Shown here piece by piece: positions 20,129-30,787 of a stretch of DNA of 64,000 bases. A program made the translations under genes and the position numbers. The stretch covers positions 868,001 through 932,000 of the forward strand of contig CAVXKT010000011.1 in NCBI GenBank assembly GCA_963762525.1. Reading direction: 5' to 3'. Below the pieces are notes generated by a model. It saw only the letters and a list, made by a program, of their open reading frames with translations, searched no databases and was not told where the DNA came from. Source of the DNA: DATFDN01 sp963762525 (GTDB lineage: Bacteria > Pseudomonadota > Alphaproteobacteria > Acetobacterales > Acetobacteraceae). Position 1 is the first letter of the stretch, and each line of letters begins with the position of its first letter.

Positions 20129-20979
20129 GCCAATCTCCCCTGGCGGCGGGCGAGGAAGGCGATGCGCTCGAACAGGTGCACGTCCTGCTCGTTCTTCAGC
20201 AGCGCCCCGTGCAGCGGCGGGATGACCAGGTGGGTATCCTTGGTGCGCAGCGCTTCGGCCGGCATGTCCTCCACCATCAACAGCTTGAGCCAGTCGAGCA
20301 GCTCCGACGTCGCGGGCTTCTTCTTCAGCCCGGGCACCTCGCGGATGCGGAAGAACACCTCCATCGCCTCGCGGGCGAGGTCGTGCTTGAGGTCGGGATA
20401 ATGCGCGGCGAGGATGCGCTGCATCGTCTCGTGGTCGGGGAAGCGGATGTAGTGGAAGAAGCAGCGGCGCAAAAAGGCGTCGGGCAGCTCCTTCTCGTTG
20501 TTCGACGTGATGATGACGATCGGACGCCGCTTCGCCACCACCGTTTGACGGGTCTCATAGACGAAGAAGCGCATCCGATCGAGTTCGAGCAACAAATCGT
20601 TGGGGAATTCGATGTCGGCCTTGTCGATCTCGTCGATCAGCACCACCACCGGCTCGTCGGCCTCGAAGGCGTCCCACAGCTTGCCGCGCACGATGTAGTT
20701 GGCGATGTCGTGCACGCGCGCATCGCCCAACTGCCCGTCGCGCAGGCGGGAGACGGCGTCGTATTCGTAGAGCCCCTGCTGCGCCTTGGTGGTGGATTTG
20801 ATGTGCCATTCGATCAGTGGATGTCCGAGTGCGCCGGCGACCTCGTGGGCCAGCATGGTCTTGCCGGTCCCCGGCTCGCCCTTCACCAGCAGCGGCCGCT
20901 CCAGCGTGACGGCGGCGTTGACCGCGATCTCGAGGTCGCGGGTGGCGATGTAGGTTTCGGTGCTGCGGAATGCGGGCAC
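20101..20979 (-). CDS. MoxR-family AAA+ ATPase
   Basis: This 292-residue ATPase shows Walker A GEPGTGKT (about residue 34), Walker B VVVLIDEIDKAD, sensor-1 IITSNNEKELPDAFLRRC and the arginine-finger region RRCFFHYIRFPD. The AAA lid follows. MoxR proteins work with VWA partners as chaperones; CoxD is the closest-known analogue of this pairing. It is the first gene of the four-gene minus-strand cassette. The last residues (GRLACSPISCWR) overlap the next gene and may be altered by an indel, but the catalytic part is intact. Confidence 0.92.
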   Translation of the reverse strand: MPAFRSTETYIATRDLEIAVNAAVTLERPLLVKGEPGTGKTMLAHEVAGALGHPLIEWHIKSTTKAQQGLYEYDAVSRLRDGQLGDARVHDIANYIVRGKLWDAFEADEPVVVLIDEIDKADIEFPNDLLLELDRMRFFVYETRQTVVAKRRPIVIITSNNEKELPDAFLRRCFFHYIRFPDHETMQRILAAHYPDLKHDLAREAMEVFFRIREVPGLKKKPATSELLDWLKLLMVEDMPAEALRTKDTHLVIPPLHGALLKNEQDVHLFERIAFLARRQGRLACSPISCWR

Positions 20980-21119
20980 TGGGGTCTCCGGCGCATGTGT
21001 CCGCGCATTTCCTCATGGCGGGGCGTCGGCTGCAACGCCTCTACGGGAAATACCGGCGCCCGGCTGGCTCGCAGTCAATGTTCCCCGTAGTCTTGGTGGT
21101 CGCCGAACAAGGAGACGAA

Positions 21120-22396
21120 ATGCCGCCCGTTGCCGGTCTTCGCACGCGCGCGTTCGCGCGAGTCATCTGGTCCTCGCGCTGCTCTGCGCGATGTATTTCC
21201 TGTTCTACGTCGATCGGGTGAACATCTCGACGGCGGCGCTATCCATTCAGCGCGACTTGCATCTGTCGAATGTCGAACTCGGTTTCGCGTTCTCGGCCTT
21301 CGCCTATCCGTACGCCTTCTTCCAAATCTTCGGCGGCTGGATCGCCGACCGGCTGGGGCCGCGGCGGACATTGCTCTGGGGCGGGCTGCTGGTGGCGATC
21401 ACCACCATGGCGACCGGGCTGGTCGGTGGCCTGGGCAGCTTGTTCGTCGTCCGCCTGCTGCTCGGCTTCGGCGAGGGCGCGGCTTTCCCGACCGCGACGC
21501 GGGCGATGGCGACCTGGGTCCCGGCGAGCGCCCGGGGCTGGGCGCAGGGCGTCACGCATTCCGCCTCGCGCCTCGGCAACGCGATCACGCCGCCGCTGGT
21601 CTCGGCGTTGATCCTGGCGGCGTCCTGGCGCGTCTCGTTCGCCGTCGTCGGGCGCGATCAGCCTGCGTTTGGGTCGCGCTCTGGGCGTGGTTCTTCCGCG
21701 ACGATCCGCGCGACCATCCGCGCATCACGCGCGGCGGAACTCGCCGGACTGCACGCCGCGCCAGCCGCGAGCCGTGCGCCAGCCGACGCCCTGGCGCGCG
21801 CTGATCCGCCGCATCGCGCCGGTGACGATGGTCGATTTCTGCTACGGCTGGATGCTGTGGATGTTCCTGAACTGGCTGCCGGCGCTGTTTCAGTCCTCGT
21901 TCGGGCTCGAACCTGAAGAGCTCGGCGCTGTTCGCCTCCGCGGTGTTCCTCGCCGGCGTCATCGGCGACACCCTCGGCGGCTTGCTGAGCGATGCGGTGC
22001 TGCGCCGCACCGGGCGGCTGGCGCTGGCGCGCAGCGGCTTGATCGCGGCGGGCCTGCTGGGCGCCGCCATCTTCCTGCTGCCGCTGCTGGTGCTGCGCGA
22101 CCTCACCTGGATCACGGTCTGCCTCGGGCTCGCGTTCTTCTTGCTGGAATTGGTGGTGGCGCCGATCTGGGCCGTTCCGATGGACATCGCGCCGGAACAT
22201 GCCGGCAAGGCGAGCGGGATGATGAATCTCGGCTTCGGCATCGCCGGCATCGTCTCGCCGGCCGTGGTGGGCGCGATCATCGACGCGACCGGCAGCCGCA
22301 CCTTGCCGTTCGCCGCCTCGGTCGCTGCTGCTGGTGGTCGGTGCGGCGCTGACGCTGCGCATCCACCCCGAACGCCGGCTGGGTGAGGCGGTGTAA
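21120..22396 (+). CDS. Major facilitator superfamily transporter, anion:cation symporter-like (several frame breaks)
   Basis: An excellent ribosome site (AAGGAG, 8 bases upstream) precedes ATG 21120. The reassembled protein has about 12 membrane segments. The first (LVLALLCAMYFLFYVDRVNIS) and the following ELGFAFSAFAYPYAFFQIFGGWIADRLG (written here as one region, 21270-21360) resemble the ACS/NarK-like D-galactonate and phthalate transporters. MFS loop motif GGWIADRLGPRR is clear. Frames change near 21160, 21655, 21770, 21915 and 22325, and the protein ends in IHPERRLGEAV. It is divergent from the MoxR operon. The substrate is probably an organic anion; it is not determinable here. Confidence 0.75.
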
Positions 22397-22445
22397 GCCC
22401 GCTGCCTTGCGGGCAGGGCCGCACGGAGCGGGAATGCGCGCGCGA

Positions 22446-23357
22446 TCAGTCCATCAAGCGGGTCAGCCGCGCGATTTGCGATTGATGGACGAGGGGTACG
22501 TCATTCCGCTGCTCTCCCGGGCGCGGCATGTGCAGCGACTTACCGTTCGTGTAGAAGGGATGATAACCGAGGTCATACAGTCCACGCAGCCACGGCGAGC
22601 CGGGCAACGCTTCCAGATAGAGCATCGGCAGGGCGCGCGTGATCGTATCCATCCCGCCGCGCACGACGCGCTCCTCGGCGCCTTCCGTGTCAACCTTCAG
22701 AAAGTCGAGGCGGGCGATCTCATGCGCCGAGACGAAGGCGTCGATGGTGTTGGTGAAGACCTGCTCGACGTTGTAGGTGACATTGGAATGAGATCGCTTG
22801 CTGCCCTCGAGCACCGCGAGCGCGCCATCCGCATAGGTGCTGAAAACCGGTACGTGCATTGCTTCCACGCCGACCTTGTCGCACATCGCCTCGTTGAAGA
22901 CCTGAACATTATCCAGCTTCAACCAGCCGAGTACTCGGCGCAAACCCCTCGCGCTGGTCCTGATCGGCTCAAAACTGTAGATCCGGCCCCCGGGGAACTG
23001 GCGCGCGATGCGCGAGGCGAACTGCCCCATATTGGCTCCGACATCGACGATGATCGGATCGGGTCTGCCGATAGCCTCGGGAAGCATTCGGAATATCGGA
23101 TCGTAAGGTCGGTCGAGGTACAAGTCGAAGGCAATCTTCGCGGATTTCAGGAACCAAACGAGATTATCGTTTCTCAGCAGCCATTTGGTCGCAACTTTGA
23201 GCGCATGATGCTGGGTGCGAAGAGGCGTGCCGCCAATCGCGCCATTCCGGAGCGCGGCGTCCGGTCCCTCGGGCATCCCGATTGTCGGCGCACGGGTCCG
23301 ATCAGCCACGGCGTTGTCTTCGGAATCGGCATGCCTCCCGCGGTCGGCTGAATCCAT
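22446..23357 (-). CDS. FkbM-family methyltransferase
   Basis: This 303-residue SAM methyltransferase has motif I IIVDVGANMGQFA (about residue 100), followed by SFEPIRTSARGL and the FkbM hallmark LDFLKVDTEGAEERVVRGG. FkbM-type enzymes usually O-methylate sugars or other hydroxyls of surface glycans and natural products. It is a single gene with no obvious operon partners. Base composition is somewhat lower in GC than its neighbours, as often seen for surface-glycan genes that move between strains. The first about 45 residues are not conserved-looking; an internal start is possible. Confidence 0.85.
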   Translation of the reverse strand: MDSADRGRHADSEDNAVADRTRAPTIGMPEGPDAALRNGAIGGTPLRTQHHALKVATKWLLRNDNLVWFLKSAKIAFDLYLDRPYDPIFRMLPEAIGRPDPIIVDVGANMGQFASRIARQFPGGRIYSFEPIRTSARGLRRVLGWLKLDNVQVFNEAMCDKVGVEAMHVPVFSTYADGALAVLEGSKRSHSNVTYNVEQVFTNTIDAFVSAHEIARLDFLKVDTEGAEERVVRGGMDTITRALPMLYLEALPGSPWLRGLYDLGYHPFYTNGKSLHMPRPGEQRNDVPLVHQSQIARLTRLMD

Positions 23358-23577
23358 CTCGCCCCCCGGTTTTGATGCGTGGCGCTCTTTTAAAGATGCT
23401 CCGCATCGAGCCGTAAGGGGGGCTAGCCGGCTTTATCGGGCGGAGGCGTCAATTTTGTTCAGAAAATCCCCAAAATTGGCGGCTTGCCGGGACGCCGCCC
23501 CACGATTGAGCGGAGTAACAATACCGCGAAAGCGAGGGAAAGCCTGCGGGCGCGCCCGCTCCGGCCTGCACCCGCGG

Positions 23578-23611
23578 ATCGCGAGCCGCCGCCGGGCCGC
23601 GGGCTCGCGAT
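23578..23611. terminator. Long hairpin after the sugar-binding protein gene
   Basis: ATCGCGAGCC (23578-23587) pairs perfectly with GGCTCGCGAT (23602-23611). It lies 28 bases past the stop of the binding-protein gene. The arms share TCGCGAGCC/GGCTCGCGATGAC with the larger inverted repeat at 52038-52157, so it may be a short member of the same dispersed repeat family. Confidence 0.5.
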
Positions 23612-23638
23612 GACCATGGGAGGGGGCGCCCGCCGGGA

Positions 23639-24971
23639 CTACACGAATCCTTCCAATTCGTTTTTCGCCCAGGCGATCGCCTGCGCCGGCGTCTGCCCGC
23701 TGACCAGTTTGGCGACCATGGTCGGGACGGTGCCGCGGTTCCACATCTGCACCGCGATCTCGGCCGGCGCGGCGGAGCCGGGCACGTAATATTCGGCCTG
23801 GTGCCACGGACGGATCGGGTAGTTGAACACCGTGCCCGCGGCGGCTCCACCTCCGACCAGATCTTGAAGTCGGCGAACGACTTGAACGGCGGGATGTCGT
23901 AGCCGTCCACGGCCGCGGTCAGCTCCTCGGCTTGCGGGCGCTGCATCAGCCAGTGGATCAGCTCCTTCGCCGGCTGCTTGTCGCGGGCGAACTTCCAGAT
24001 GCCCCAGAAATACGGACGATGCGGCACCAGGCGCACGCCCTTGGGGCCGATCGGGTTGGGGAAGGTCCAGCAATCGGCGGCCACTTGCGGAGCGTCGCGC
24101 TTGGCCACCGCCCACGCCGATGGCGGATTCCAGATCAACGCCGACTTCCCGGAAATCAGCGCCCGGTTGTTGGAAGCGTCGTCGTAGCTCACGGTGTCGG
24201 GCGGCAGGAACGGTATCATCTTCTTCGCGTATTCCAGGACCGCGTGCACGTTGTCCGACTCGACGGTGATCTTGCCTTCGCCGTCCACCAGATCGGCGCC
24301 GAACGCTCCGAACGTGTTGCCCCAGGTCTGCACCGAGTCGGTGGTGGCTCCACAGCCGAGGCCGAACGGGAAGCCGCCCTTGTGGCACGCCTCGGCGGCC
24401 TTCAGCATGGCCTCGTAAGTCCAGTCCGGCGCCTCGGGCGGCGTGACCTCGTGCGCCGGGTACATCGCCTGCACGTCCAGCCCGGCGAACTTCTTCATCA
24501 TGCTCATGCGCGCGCACACGGTCAGCGGGGCGCTCCCCGGTCCGCACGGCACCGCCATCCAGCGGCCCTTGATCTTCGCCAGGTACTCGGCCGGCTTGAT
24601 GACCGGTCCGTTTTCGGCCAGCAGCGAGGCCATCACGTCGTCCACCGGCTCCAACTCATCGGCCCATTGATGCACCGTCCACTGATCGAAGGCGAAGATG
24701 TCATGCCCGGTCTTCGCCATCGCTTCGGCGCCCATCGTCAGGTCGATCTTGTTGCCGATGGCGCTGAGGAAATCGATCTGCACGTCCACGTGGTTCTTCT
24801 CCGCCCAGCGGGCGACCATTTGCGCATGGCATCGTTGCCGGCCGGCACCCAATGATCCCAGAAGGCGCAGGTCACTCGCCCGGCCGAGTCAGCGGTATGG
24901 ATGTTGACCAGCGGCAGGGTGGTGGCGGCGGCGGTTAGTTGCAGCGCGCGTCGGCGCGACAGATGAGGCAT
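23639..24971 (-). CDS. Tat-exported sugar ABC transporter substrate-binding protein (two frame breaks)
   Basis: The start at 24971 gives MPHLSRRRALQLTAAATTL, a twin-arginine signal peptide; an upstream in-frame start at 25046 would bury it. The mature part is a family-1 (CUT) solute-binding protein: HDIFAFDQWTVHQWADELEPV, DWTYEAMLKAAEACHKGG, NNRALISGKSALIWNPPSAW, and the ending GQTPAQAIAWAKNELEGFV. Frames change near 24840 and 23855. No permease or ATPase genes are adjacent. The importer at 1972-4921 lacks a binding protein, so the two may form one system, though 19 kb apart; that pairing is inference. Confidence 0.82.
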
Positions 24972-25049
24972 GGCGTGACTCCCCTGGCTCGCCCGTCGGG
25001 AGCGCGGGCATGGGCGAAAGATCGCTCCGCCGGCCCGCATCCGCAATAT

Positions 25050-26451
25050 CTACCTTGCGACCGGGCCGGGCCGCTCGATGATGCGGGTGAAGCTGACCAG
25101 CGCTGCCAACGCCGAGATGCCGGTGGCCGCGGTCAATACGACGATGCTACCGCCGGTCGCGAGCAACCCGAATACCAGGGCGACCAGTGCCGCGCCGATG
25201 GTCTGGCCGAGCAGCCGCGCGGTCGCCTGCATCCCGCTGGCGCCGCCCGCGCGCAGGCGCGGCGCGGCGGTCAGCATGGCGCGGTTGTTCGGCGTGTTGA
25301 AGAAGCCGAAGCCGATGCCGCAAATGCCCATCCGCCAGGCGATGTTGAACGCCCCCGGATGCGCCGGCAGCGCCGCCAGCAGGCCGAGGCCGGCGGCCAT
25401 GACGGCGAGCCCGCAGCCGCCGAGCAGGCCCGCCGGGTAGCGGTCGGAGAGCCGCCCGGACCACGGCGCGATCAGGGCCACGGCGAACGGCCACGGGGTC
25501 ATCAGCAAGCCGGTGGTGACGGCATCGAAGCCAATCGCATTCTCGAACAGAAAGGGCAGCGCCACCACTGACATGCCTTGCGCGGTAAAGGAGCAGACCG
25601 AGGTGGCCACCGAGAGCGCGAACAGCGGGATGCGCATCAGATCGACCGGCAGCAGCGGCGCCGAGCGGGTCATCTGCCGCGCGCACCAGATAGGCGCCGA
25701 CGACGGCTGCGACCAGCAACTGCATCACCACTACGCCGGCATGCTCGCCATGTCCCAGTCCGTCGATGCCGGTGATCAGGGTCCCGAACACCACGGCGCT
25801 GAGCAGCGCCGACGCGACATCGAAGGGCATTCCGGAACGCGGCGTCGCCGGCAGCGCCCGCCAGGCCATGGCGATCGCGGCGGCGCCGATCGGCAGATTG
25901 ACCGCGAATAACCAGGGCCAATTGGCGACCGAGAGAATGGCGGCGGCGACCGTCGGCCCGACGGCGGCGGAGATCGATCCGACGGTCGCGTTGAGTCCGA
26001 AGCCGCGCCCGATCATGCGGCGCGGATAGATGAAACGGACCAGGGCGCCGTTGACGCTCATGATGCCGGCGGCGCCGAAGCCCTGCACGACGCGTGCCAT
26101 CGTCAGCGACAACAGCGATCCCGATAGCGCGCAGCCGAGCGAGGCCAGGGTGAACACCACCAGGCCGAAGCGATAGATACGCCTATATCCGATGATCTCG
26201 CCGAGCGAGGCGAACGGCAGCAGCGAGATCGTGATGGTGAGCTGGTAGGCGTTGACCACCCAGATCGAATCCGACGGCGAGGCGTGCACGTCGGCGGCGA
26301 TCGTCGGCAGCGCCACGTTGGCGATCGCGCCGTCCAGCACCGCCAAGGCGAGCCCGAGCAGGATCGTCGTGACCGCCCAGTAGCGCTGCGGGGTCGGAAC
26401 GCCATCCGCGACCTCGCGAACGACCGGACGGGCGGGCGCCTCCGGCGCCAT
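25050..26451 (-). CDS. DHA2 (EmrB/QacA-like) drug efflux transporter (one frameshift)
   Basis: This is a proton-driven exporter of about 14 segments. LAVLDGAIANVALPTIAADV in the first helix is the DHA2 signature (usually LDxTIVNVALP). Motif A-like LGEIIGYRRIYRFG and motif C-like FNTPNNRAML are visible. One extra G in GCGCGGCAG near 25672 splits the gene; the second half starts at QMTRSAPLLPVDL. It ends FTRIIERPGPVAR. The start ATG overlaps the stop of the GT9 gene (ATGA), so it is cotranscribed with it. The transported compound is unknown. Confidence 0.85.
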
Positions 26452-27386
26452 CAGACGCGGGCCAAGGCGAGCAGGTCGCGCGCCGCGTCAATCACCGGCG
26501 CGAGCTTCAGCTCGGCGAGCGAGCGCCGCCCGAGCACCACGACGCGGCGGCCGCGGGGCGCGCATAAGGCCGGATCGGAGTTGGCGGAGAACAGCACCAC
26601 CGAGGGAACGCCGATGGCGGCCAAGAGGTGCATCGGCCCGGTGTCGTTACCGATCGCCACCAGCGCGCGGCGGGCCAAGCTGGCGAGATCGCCGAAGCTG
26701 GTCCGACCGGTGAGGTCCAGTATTGGTGCCGCGCGGCCGATCGCCGCAGCGAGCGGCGCCTGTTCCGCCGTGCCGAGGACAACAGGGCTGAGCCCCGCCT
26801 CAACCAGCGCAGGCGCCAAATCGGCAAAGCGCGGCCAGCGCTTCGCCGGCCGATGCGGCGAGCTTCCCGGCACCAGCAACGCCATTCGCGCCGGCAGCGC
26901 GAAGCGCGACAGATCGCCCCGGCACCAGTCGAGATCGGGCGGCGGCACCGGGGCGATGCCGGCGCGCGCGAGCTGTCGCGCCTGACGCTCATGGTCGTGG
27001 CGGAGGTTGCGGCCCGGATCGTCGTCGGGGTGCGAGCAGCCGCGGGCGATTCCCGACCATTCGGGGCGGGGCCGTGCAAGCAGGCGAAAATAGCGGCTGC
27101 TCCGCCCGGAGGTCTGCAGATCATAGACGCGATCGAAGCGGACATCGTTCAGGGTTCGGCGCAACCGCAGCAGGCCCGGCAGGTCCCACCAGGCGGGCCG
27201 CTCATCCACCCGGACCTCGTCGAACCAGGGAGATGCGCGCATCCAATCCGCATAGGGCGCGGTCGTGAGCAAGGTGATCCGCGCCCCCTCGTGGTGATGG
27301 CGAATGGCCGCGAACGGCCCGAACGACTGCACCAGATTGCCGAGCGCGCCGAGCCGGATGACGAGGATGCGGGCGGTTATGCTGCC
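26451..27386 (-). CDS. Glycosyltransferase family 9 (heptosyltransferase-like)
   Basis: This protein of about 310 residues has the GT9 N-terminal motif ILVIRLGALGNLVQSFGPFAAI and the C-terminal donor site IGNDTGPMHLLAAIGVPSVVLF, the ADP-heptose-binding pattern of WaaC/WaaF/WaaQ. It probably acts on lipopolysaccharide core or a similar surface glycan on the cytoplasmic face of the membrane. The reading frame is open upstream through the end of pckA, but I see no ATG, GTG or TTG in frame near ILVIRL. The start is therefore uncertain: an ATA at about 27380 or a small indel after GTG 27389 are options. Confidence 0.8.
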   Translation of the reverse strand, partial: GSITARILVIRLGALGNLVQSFGPFAAIRHHHEGARITLLTTAPYADWMRASPWFDEVRVDERPAWWDLPGLLRLRRTLNDVRFDRVYDLQTSGRSSRYFRLLARPRPEWSGIARGCSHPDDDPGRNLRHDHERQARQLARAGIAPVPPPDLDWCRGDLSRFALPARMALLVPGSSPHRPAKRWPRFADLAPALVEAGLSPVVLGTAEQAPLAAAIGRAAPILDLTGRTSFGDLASLARRALVAIGNDTGPMHLLAAIGVPSVVLFSANSDPALCAPRGRRVVVLGRRSLAELKLAPVIDAARDLLALARV

Positions 27387-27397
27387 CTCACCGCGGT

Positions 27398-28987
27398 TCA
27401 GGCCGGAACGCCGATCGCCGCCGCGCGCACGTCCTCGCCGACCGCGCCCTCGAAGGCGGCGAAGTTCGCCTCGAACCGCGCCGCCAAGTCGCTCGCGGCG
27501 CGGCGATAGGCGGCGGCATCGGGCCAGCCGTGCGCCGGGTCCAGAACGTCGGCGGGCACACCGGCGACCGCCTCCGGCACCGCGAGGCCGAAGATCGGGT
27601 CGGTGCGGAAGCGCCCGCGGGCGAGCGAGCCGTCGAGCGCCGCCCGCAGCAATGCCCGGGTATGGGCAATGCTCATCCGCCGGCCGGTGCCATGGGCGCC
27701 GCCCACCCAGCCGGTATTGACCAGCCAGCAATCGGCTTGGTGGCGGCGAATCAGCGCTTCGAGCATCCGCCCGTATACCTCCGGTCGGCGCGGCAGGAAG
27801 GGCGCGGCGAAGCAGGTGCTGAAGGTCGCCTGCGGCGCCGATCCGAGCCCCTTCTCGGTGCCGGCGACGCGCGCCGTATAGCCCGAGAGGAAATGATACA
27901 TCGCCTGCGCGGGGGTGAGGCGCGCGATCGGCGGCAGCACGCCGAAGGCATCGGCGGTCAGCATCACCACGTTTCGCGGATGCCCGGCCCGGCCGGGGAT
28001 GACCACATTCGGGACATACTCGACCGGATAGCAGGCGCGGGTGTTCTCGGTCAGCGACTTGTCGGCGAGGTCCGGATTGCCGTCGGCGTCGGCGACCACG
28101 TTCTCGAGCACGGTGCCGAAGCGGTGCGAGGCGGCCCAGATCTCCGGCTCCGCCCGCTGCGAGAGGTTGATTACCTTAGCGTAACAGCCGCCCTCGAAGT
28201 TGAACACGCCGGAAGCGCCCCAACCGTGCTCGTCGTCGCCGATGAGCTTGCGATGCGGATCGGAGGAGAGCGTGGTCTTGCCGGTGCCGGAGAGGCCGAA
28301 GAACAGCGCCACGTCGCCGGCCGCGCCGATATTGGCGCTGCAATGCATCGGCAGCACGCCTTGTTCCGGCGCGAGCCAGTTCATCACCCCGAAGATCGAT
28401 TTCTTGATCTCGCCGGCGTATTCGGTGCCGGCGATCACGATCACGCGCGTCGCCAGGGACACAGCGATGGCGGTCGGGCTGCGCACGCCGTCGATCGCCG
28501 GGTCGGCCTGAAAGTGCGGCGCGTGCAGGATTACGTAGTCGGGCCGGAAACCGGCAAGCTCCTCCGCCGGCGGGCGGATGAAGACGTTGCGCGCGAACAG
28601 CGCCTGCCAGGCCCCGGTGGTGACGAGGCGCACGCACACCCGGTGCGCCGGGTCGGCACCGGCGTACAAATCCTGGGTGAACAGCTCCCGCCCTTGCAGA
28701 TACGCCTGCACGCGACCCTTCAGGATGGCGAAATGTTCGGCTGAGAGCTTTTGGTTGATGCGGCCCCACCACACGTCATCGCGGATCGCGGGCTCGTCCA
28801 CCACGAATTTGTCGCGCACCGAGCGTCCGGTGTGGACCCCCGTCTCGACCATCAGCGCCCCGTGGGCGGACAGCCGCCCCTCCCCAAGCCTGAGCGAGGC
28901 CGCGATCAGGCCGGGCGCGGTCAGGTTGGCGTGAACCGAGCGATCCGTCCGCACGCCGGTGCCGCGCAACGGGTCGAGATCGAGCAA
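27398..28987 (-). CDS. pckA: Phosphoenolpyruvate carboxykinase (ATP)
   Basis: It converts oxaloacetate and ATP to PEP, CO2 and ADP, the first step of gluconeogenesis from C4 acids. The 529-residue length is right. Motifs are kinase-1a GLSGTGKTTLS (about residue 235), GDDEHGW, and ADAFGVLPP, with RSVRDKF and GVMNWLAPEQGVLPMHCSAN in substrate and metal sites. A TTG start at 28987 is backed by GAGGAG 7 bases upstream; no better start is in frame. The gene is intact and followed by a GT9 gene. Confidence 0.95.
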   Translation of the reverse strand: MLDLDPLRGTGVRTDRSVHANLTAPGLIAASLRLGEGRLSAHGALMVETGVHTGRSVRDKFVVDEPAIRDDVWWGRINQKLSAEHFAILKGRVQAYLQGRELFTQDLYAGADPAHRVCVRLVTTGAWQALFARNVFIRPPAEELAGFRPDYVILHAPHFQADPAIDGVRSPTAIAVSLATRVIVIAGTEYAGEIKKSIFGVMNWLAPEQGVLPMHCSANIGAAGDVALFFGLSGTGKTTLSSDPHRKLIGDDEHGWGASGVFNFEGGCYAKVINLSQRAEPEIWAASHRFGTVLENVVADADGNPDLADKSLTENTRACYPVEYVPNVVIPGRAGHPRNVVMLTADAFGVLPPIARLTPAQAMYHFLSGYTARVAGTEKGLGSAPQATFSTCFAAPFLPRRPEVYGRMLEALIRRHQADCWLVNTGWVGGAHGTGRRMSIAHTRALLRAALDGSLARGRFRTDPIFGLAVPEAVAGVPADVLDPAHGWPDAAAYRRAASDLAARFEANFAAFEGAVGEDVRAAAIGVPA

Positions 28988-29116
28988 GGGACGGCTCCTC
29001 TACGGATGTTCTTGGCGCAAACGTATTGAGCGCCCTTCCTACCCGCATCCGAGGAGAGAGGCGAAGGCACACGCGCGTGAGGGGACCAGGCGGGTCAAAG
29101 CCGAGCGCGGCCGCGA

Positions 29117-30746
29117 TCACACCAATCGGGCCTGCCGCACCGCCGCCCCGATAAAGCCGGCGAACAGCGGGTGGGGGGCGAACGGCTTCGAGGTCAGCTC
29201 GGGGTGATATTGCACGCCCACGAACCATGGATGGTCCGCGCGCTCCACGATCTCCGGCAGCACCCCGTCGGGCGACATGCCGGAAAAGCGGAGGCCGGTC
29301 GCCTCCAGCGTCTCCCGGTAGTGCACGTTCACCTCATAGCGGTGCCGATGGCGCTCGACGATGCGCCCCGCGCCGCCATAGAGCGCGCGCACCAGGCTCG
29401 CCTCGCCCAGCACCGCCGGATAGGCGCCGAGGCGCATCGTGCCCCCGAGATCGCCGCCGGCGAGGCGCCGCTCCATCTCGTTGCCGCGCGCCCATTCGGT
29501 GAGCAGCCCGACCACCGGATGCGCGCACGGCCCGAACTCGGTCGACGAGGCGTCGGCGAGGCCGGCCAAATTCTGCGCCGCCTCGATGACCGCCATCTGC
29601 ATCCCGAAGCAGATGCCGAAGAACGGCACCCGCCGCTCGCGAGCGAAGCGCACCGCCTCGATCTTGCCTCGGGTCCCGCGCTCGCCGAAGCCGCCGGCGA
29701 CCAGGATGGCGTTGACGCCCTCCAGCTTGTGCACCGGGTTCGCCTTTTCGAACGCCTCGCTGTCCACCCAATCGACGTCCACCCGCACGCGGTTGGCGAT
29801 GCCGCCGTGCGAGAGTGCCTCGGCAAGCGACTTGTAGCTGTCCTGGAGGTTCGTGTACTTGCCCACTACGGCGATCCGCACCTCGCCCTCGGGCGCGCGC
29901 ACCGCCGCCACGATCCGGCGCCAGCGGCCGAGATCGGGCGGCTGGTCGGCCGGCAGCCCGAAATGGCGCAGCACCTCGCGGTCCATCCCCTGCTCGTGAT
30001 AGCGCAGCGGAACGGCGTAGATCGTCTCCACGTCGAGCGCCGGGATCACCGCCTCGGGGCGGACATTGCAGAACAGCGCGATCTTCCGCCGCTCGGCATC
30101 CGGGATCTGCCGGTCGCAGCGGCACAGCAGCATTTGCGGCTGGATGCCCACGTTCAGCAACTCCTTCACCGAATGCTGCGTGGGCTTGGTCTTGAGCTCG
30201 CCGGCCGACGGGATGAACGGCACCAGGGTCAGATGGACGAACATCGCCGCCGGCCCCAGCTCATTGCCGAGCTGGCGGATCGCCTCCAGGAAGGGCAGGC
30301 TCTCGATGTCGCCCACCGTGCCGCCGATCTCCACCAGCACGAAATCGAATGCGTCCGCCTCGTGCAGCACCACCGCCTTGATGGCGTCGGTGATGTGCGG
30401 GATTACCTGAACGGTCGCCCCCAGGTAGTCGCCGCGCCGCTCACGGGCGATCACCTCGGCGTAGATGCGCCCCGTTGTGGCGTTGTCGGCCTTGCTCGCA
30501 TGCGACGCCGGTGAAGCGTTCGTAGTGACCGAGATCGAGGTCGGTCTCGGCGCCGTCGTCGGTGACGAACACCTCGCCGTGCTGATAGGGGCTCATCGTC
30601 CCCGGATCGACGTTGAGATAGGGGTCGAGCTTGCGCAGCCGCACCGAGAAGCCGCGCGCCTGCAACAGCGCCCCCAGCGCCGCCGCGGCGATGCCCTTGC
30701 CCAATGAGGAGACCACGCCGCCGGTGATGAACACATACCGCGTCAT
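29117..30746 (-). CDS. pyrG: CTP synthase (one frameshift)
   Basis: It makes CTP from UTP, ATP and glutamine. The N-terminal synthetase domain starts MTRYVFITGGVVSSLGKGI and continues RKLDPYLNVDPGTMSPYQHGE. The frame changes near 30495 around TGVAC/SKAD, where the family reads ASKADNATTGRIY. The rest includes the class I glutamine amidotransferase domain with nucleophile Cys in FGICFGMQ and the His/Glu pair in YHPELTSKP. The restored length of about 543 residues is normal. CTP synthase is essential, so the one-base insertion is almost certainly a sequence error. Confidence 0.93.
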
Positions 30747-30787
30747 GGACGCCCGTCATAACCCCCCGAATTGGGGACGGGAAGGGG

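Noticed and set aside
18949..20979. CO dehydrogenase maturation genes coxD/coxE
   Set aside because: The MoxR and VWA families match, but no coxLMS or molybdenum-hydroxylase genes are nearby, so the specific role is unsupported.
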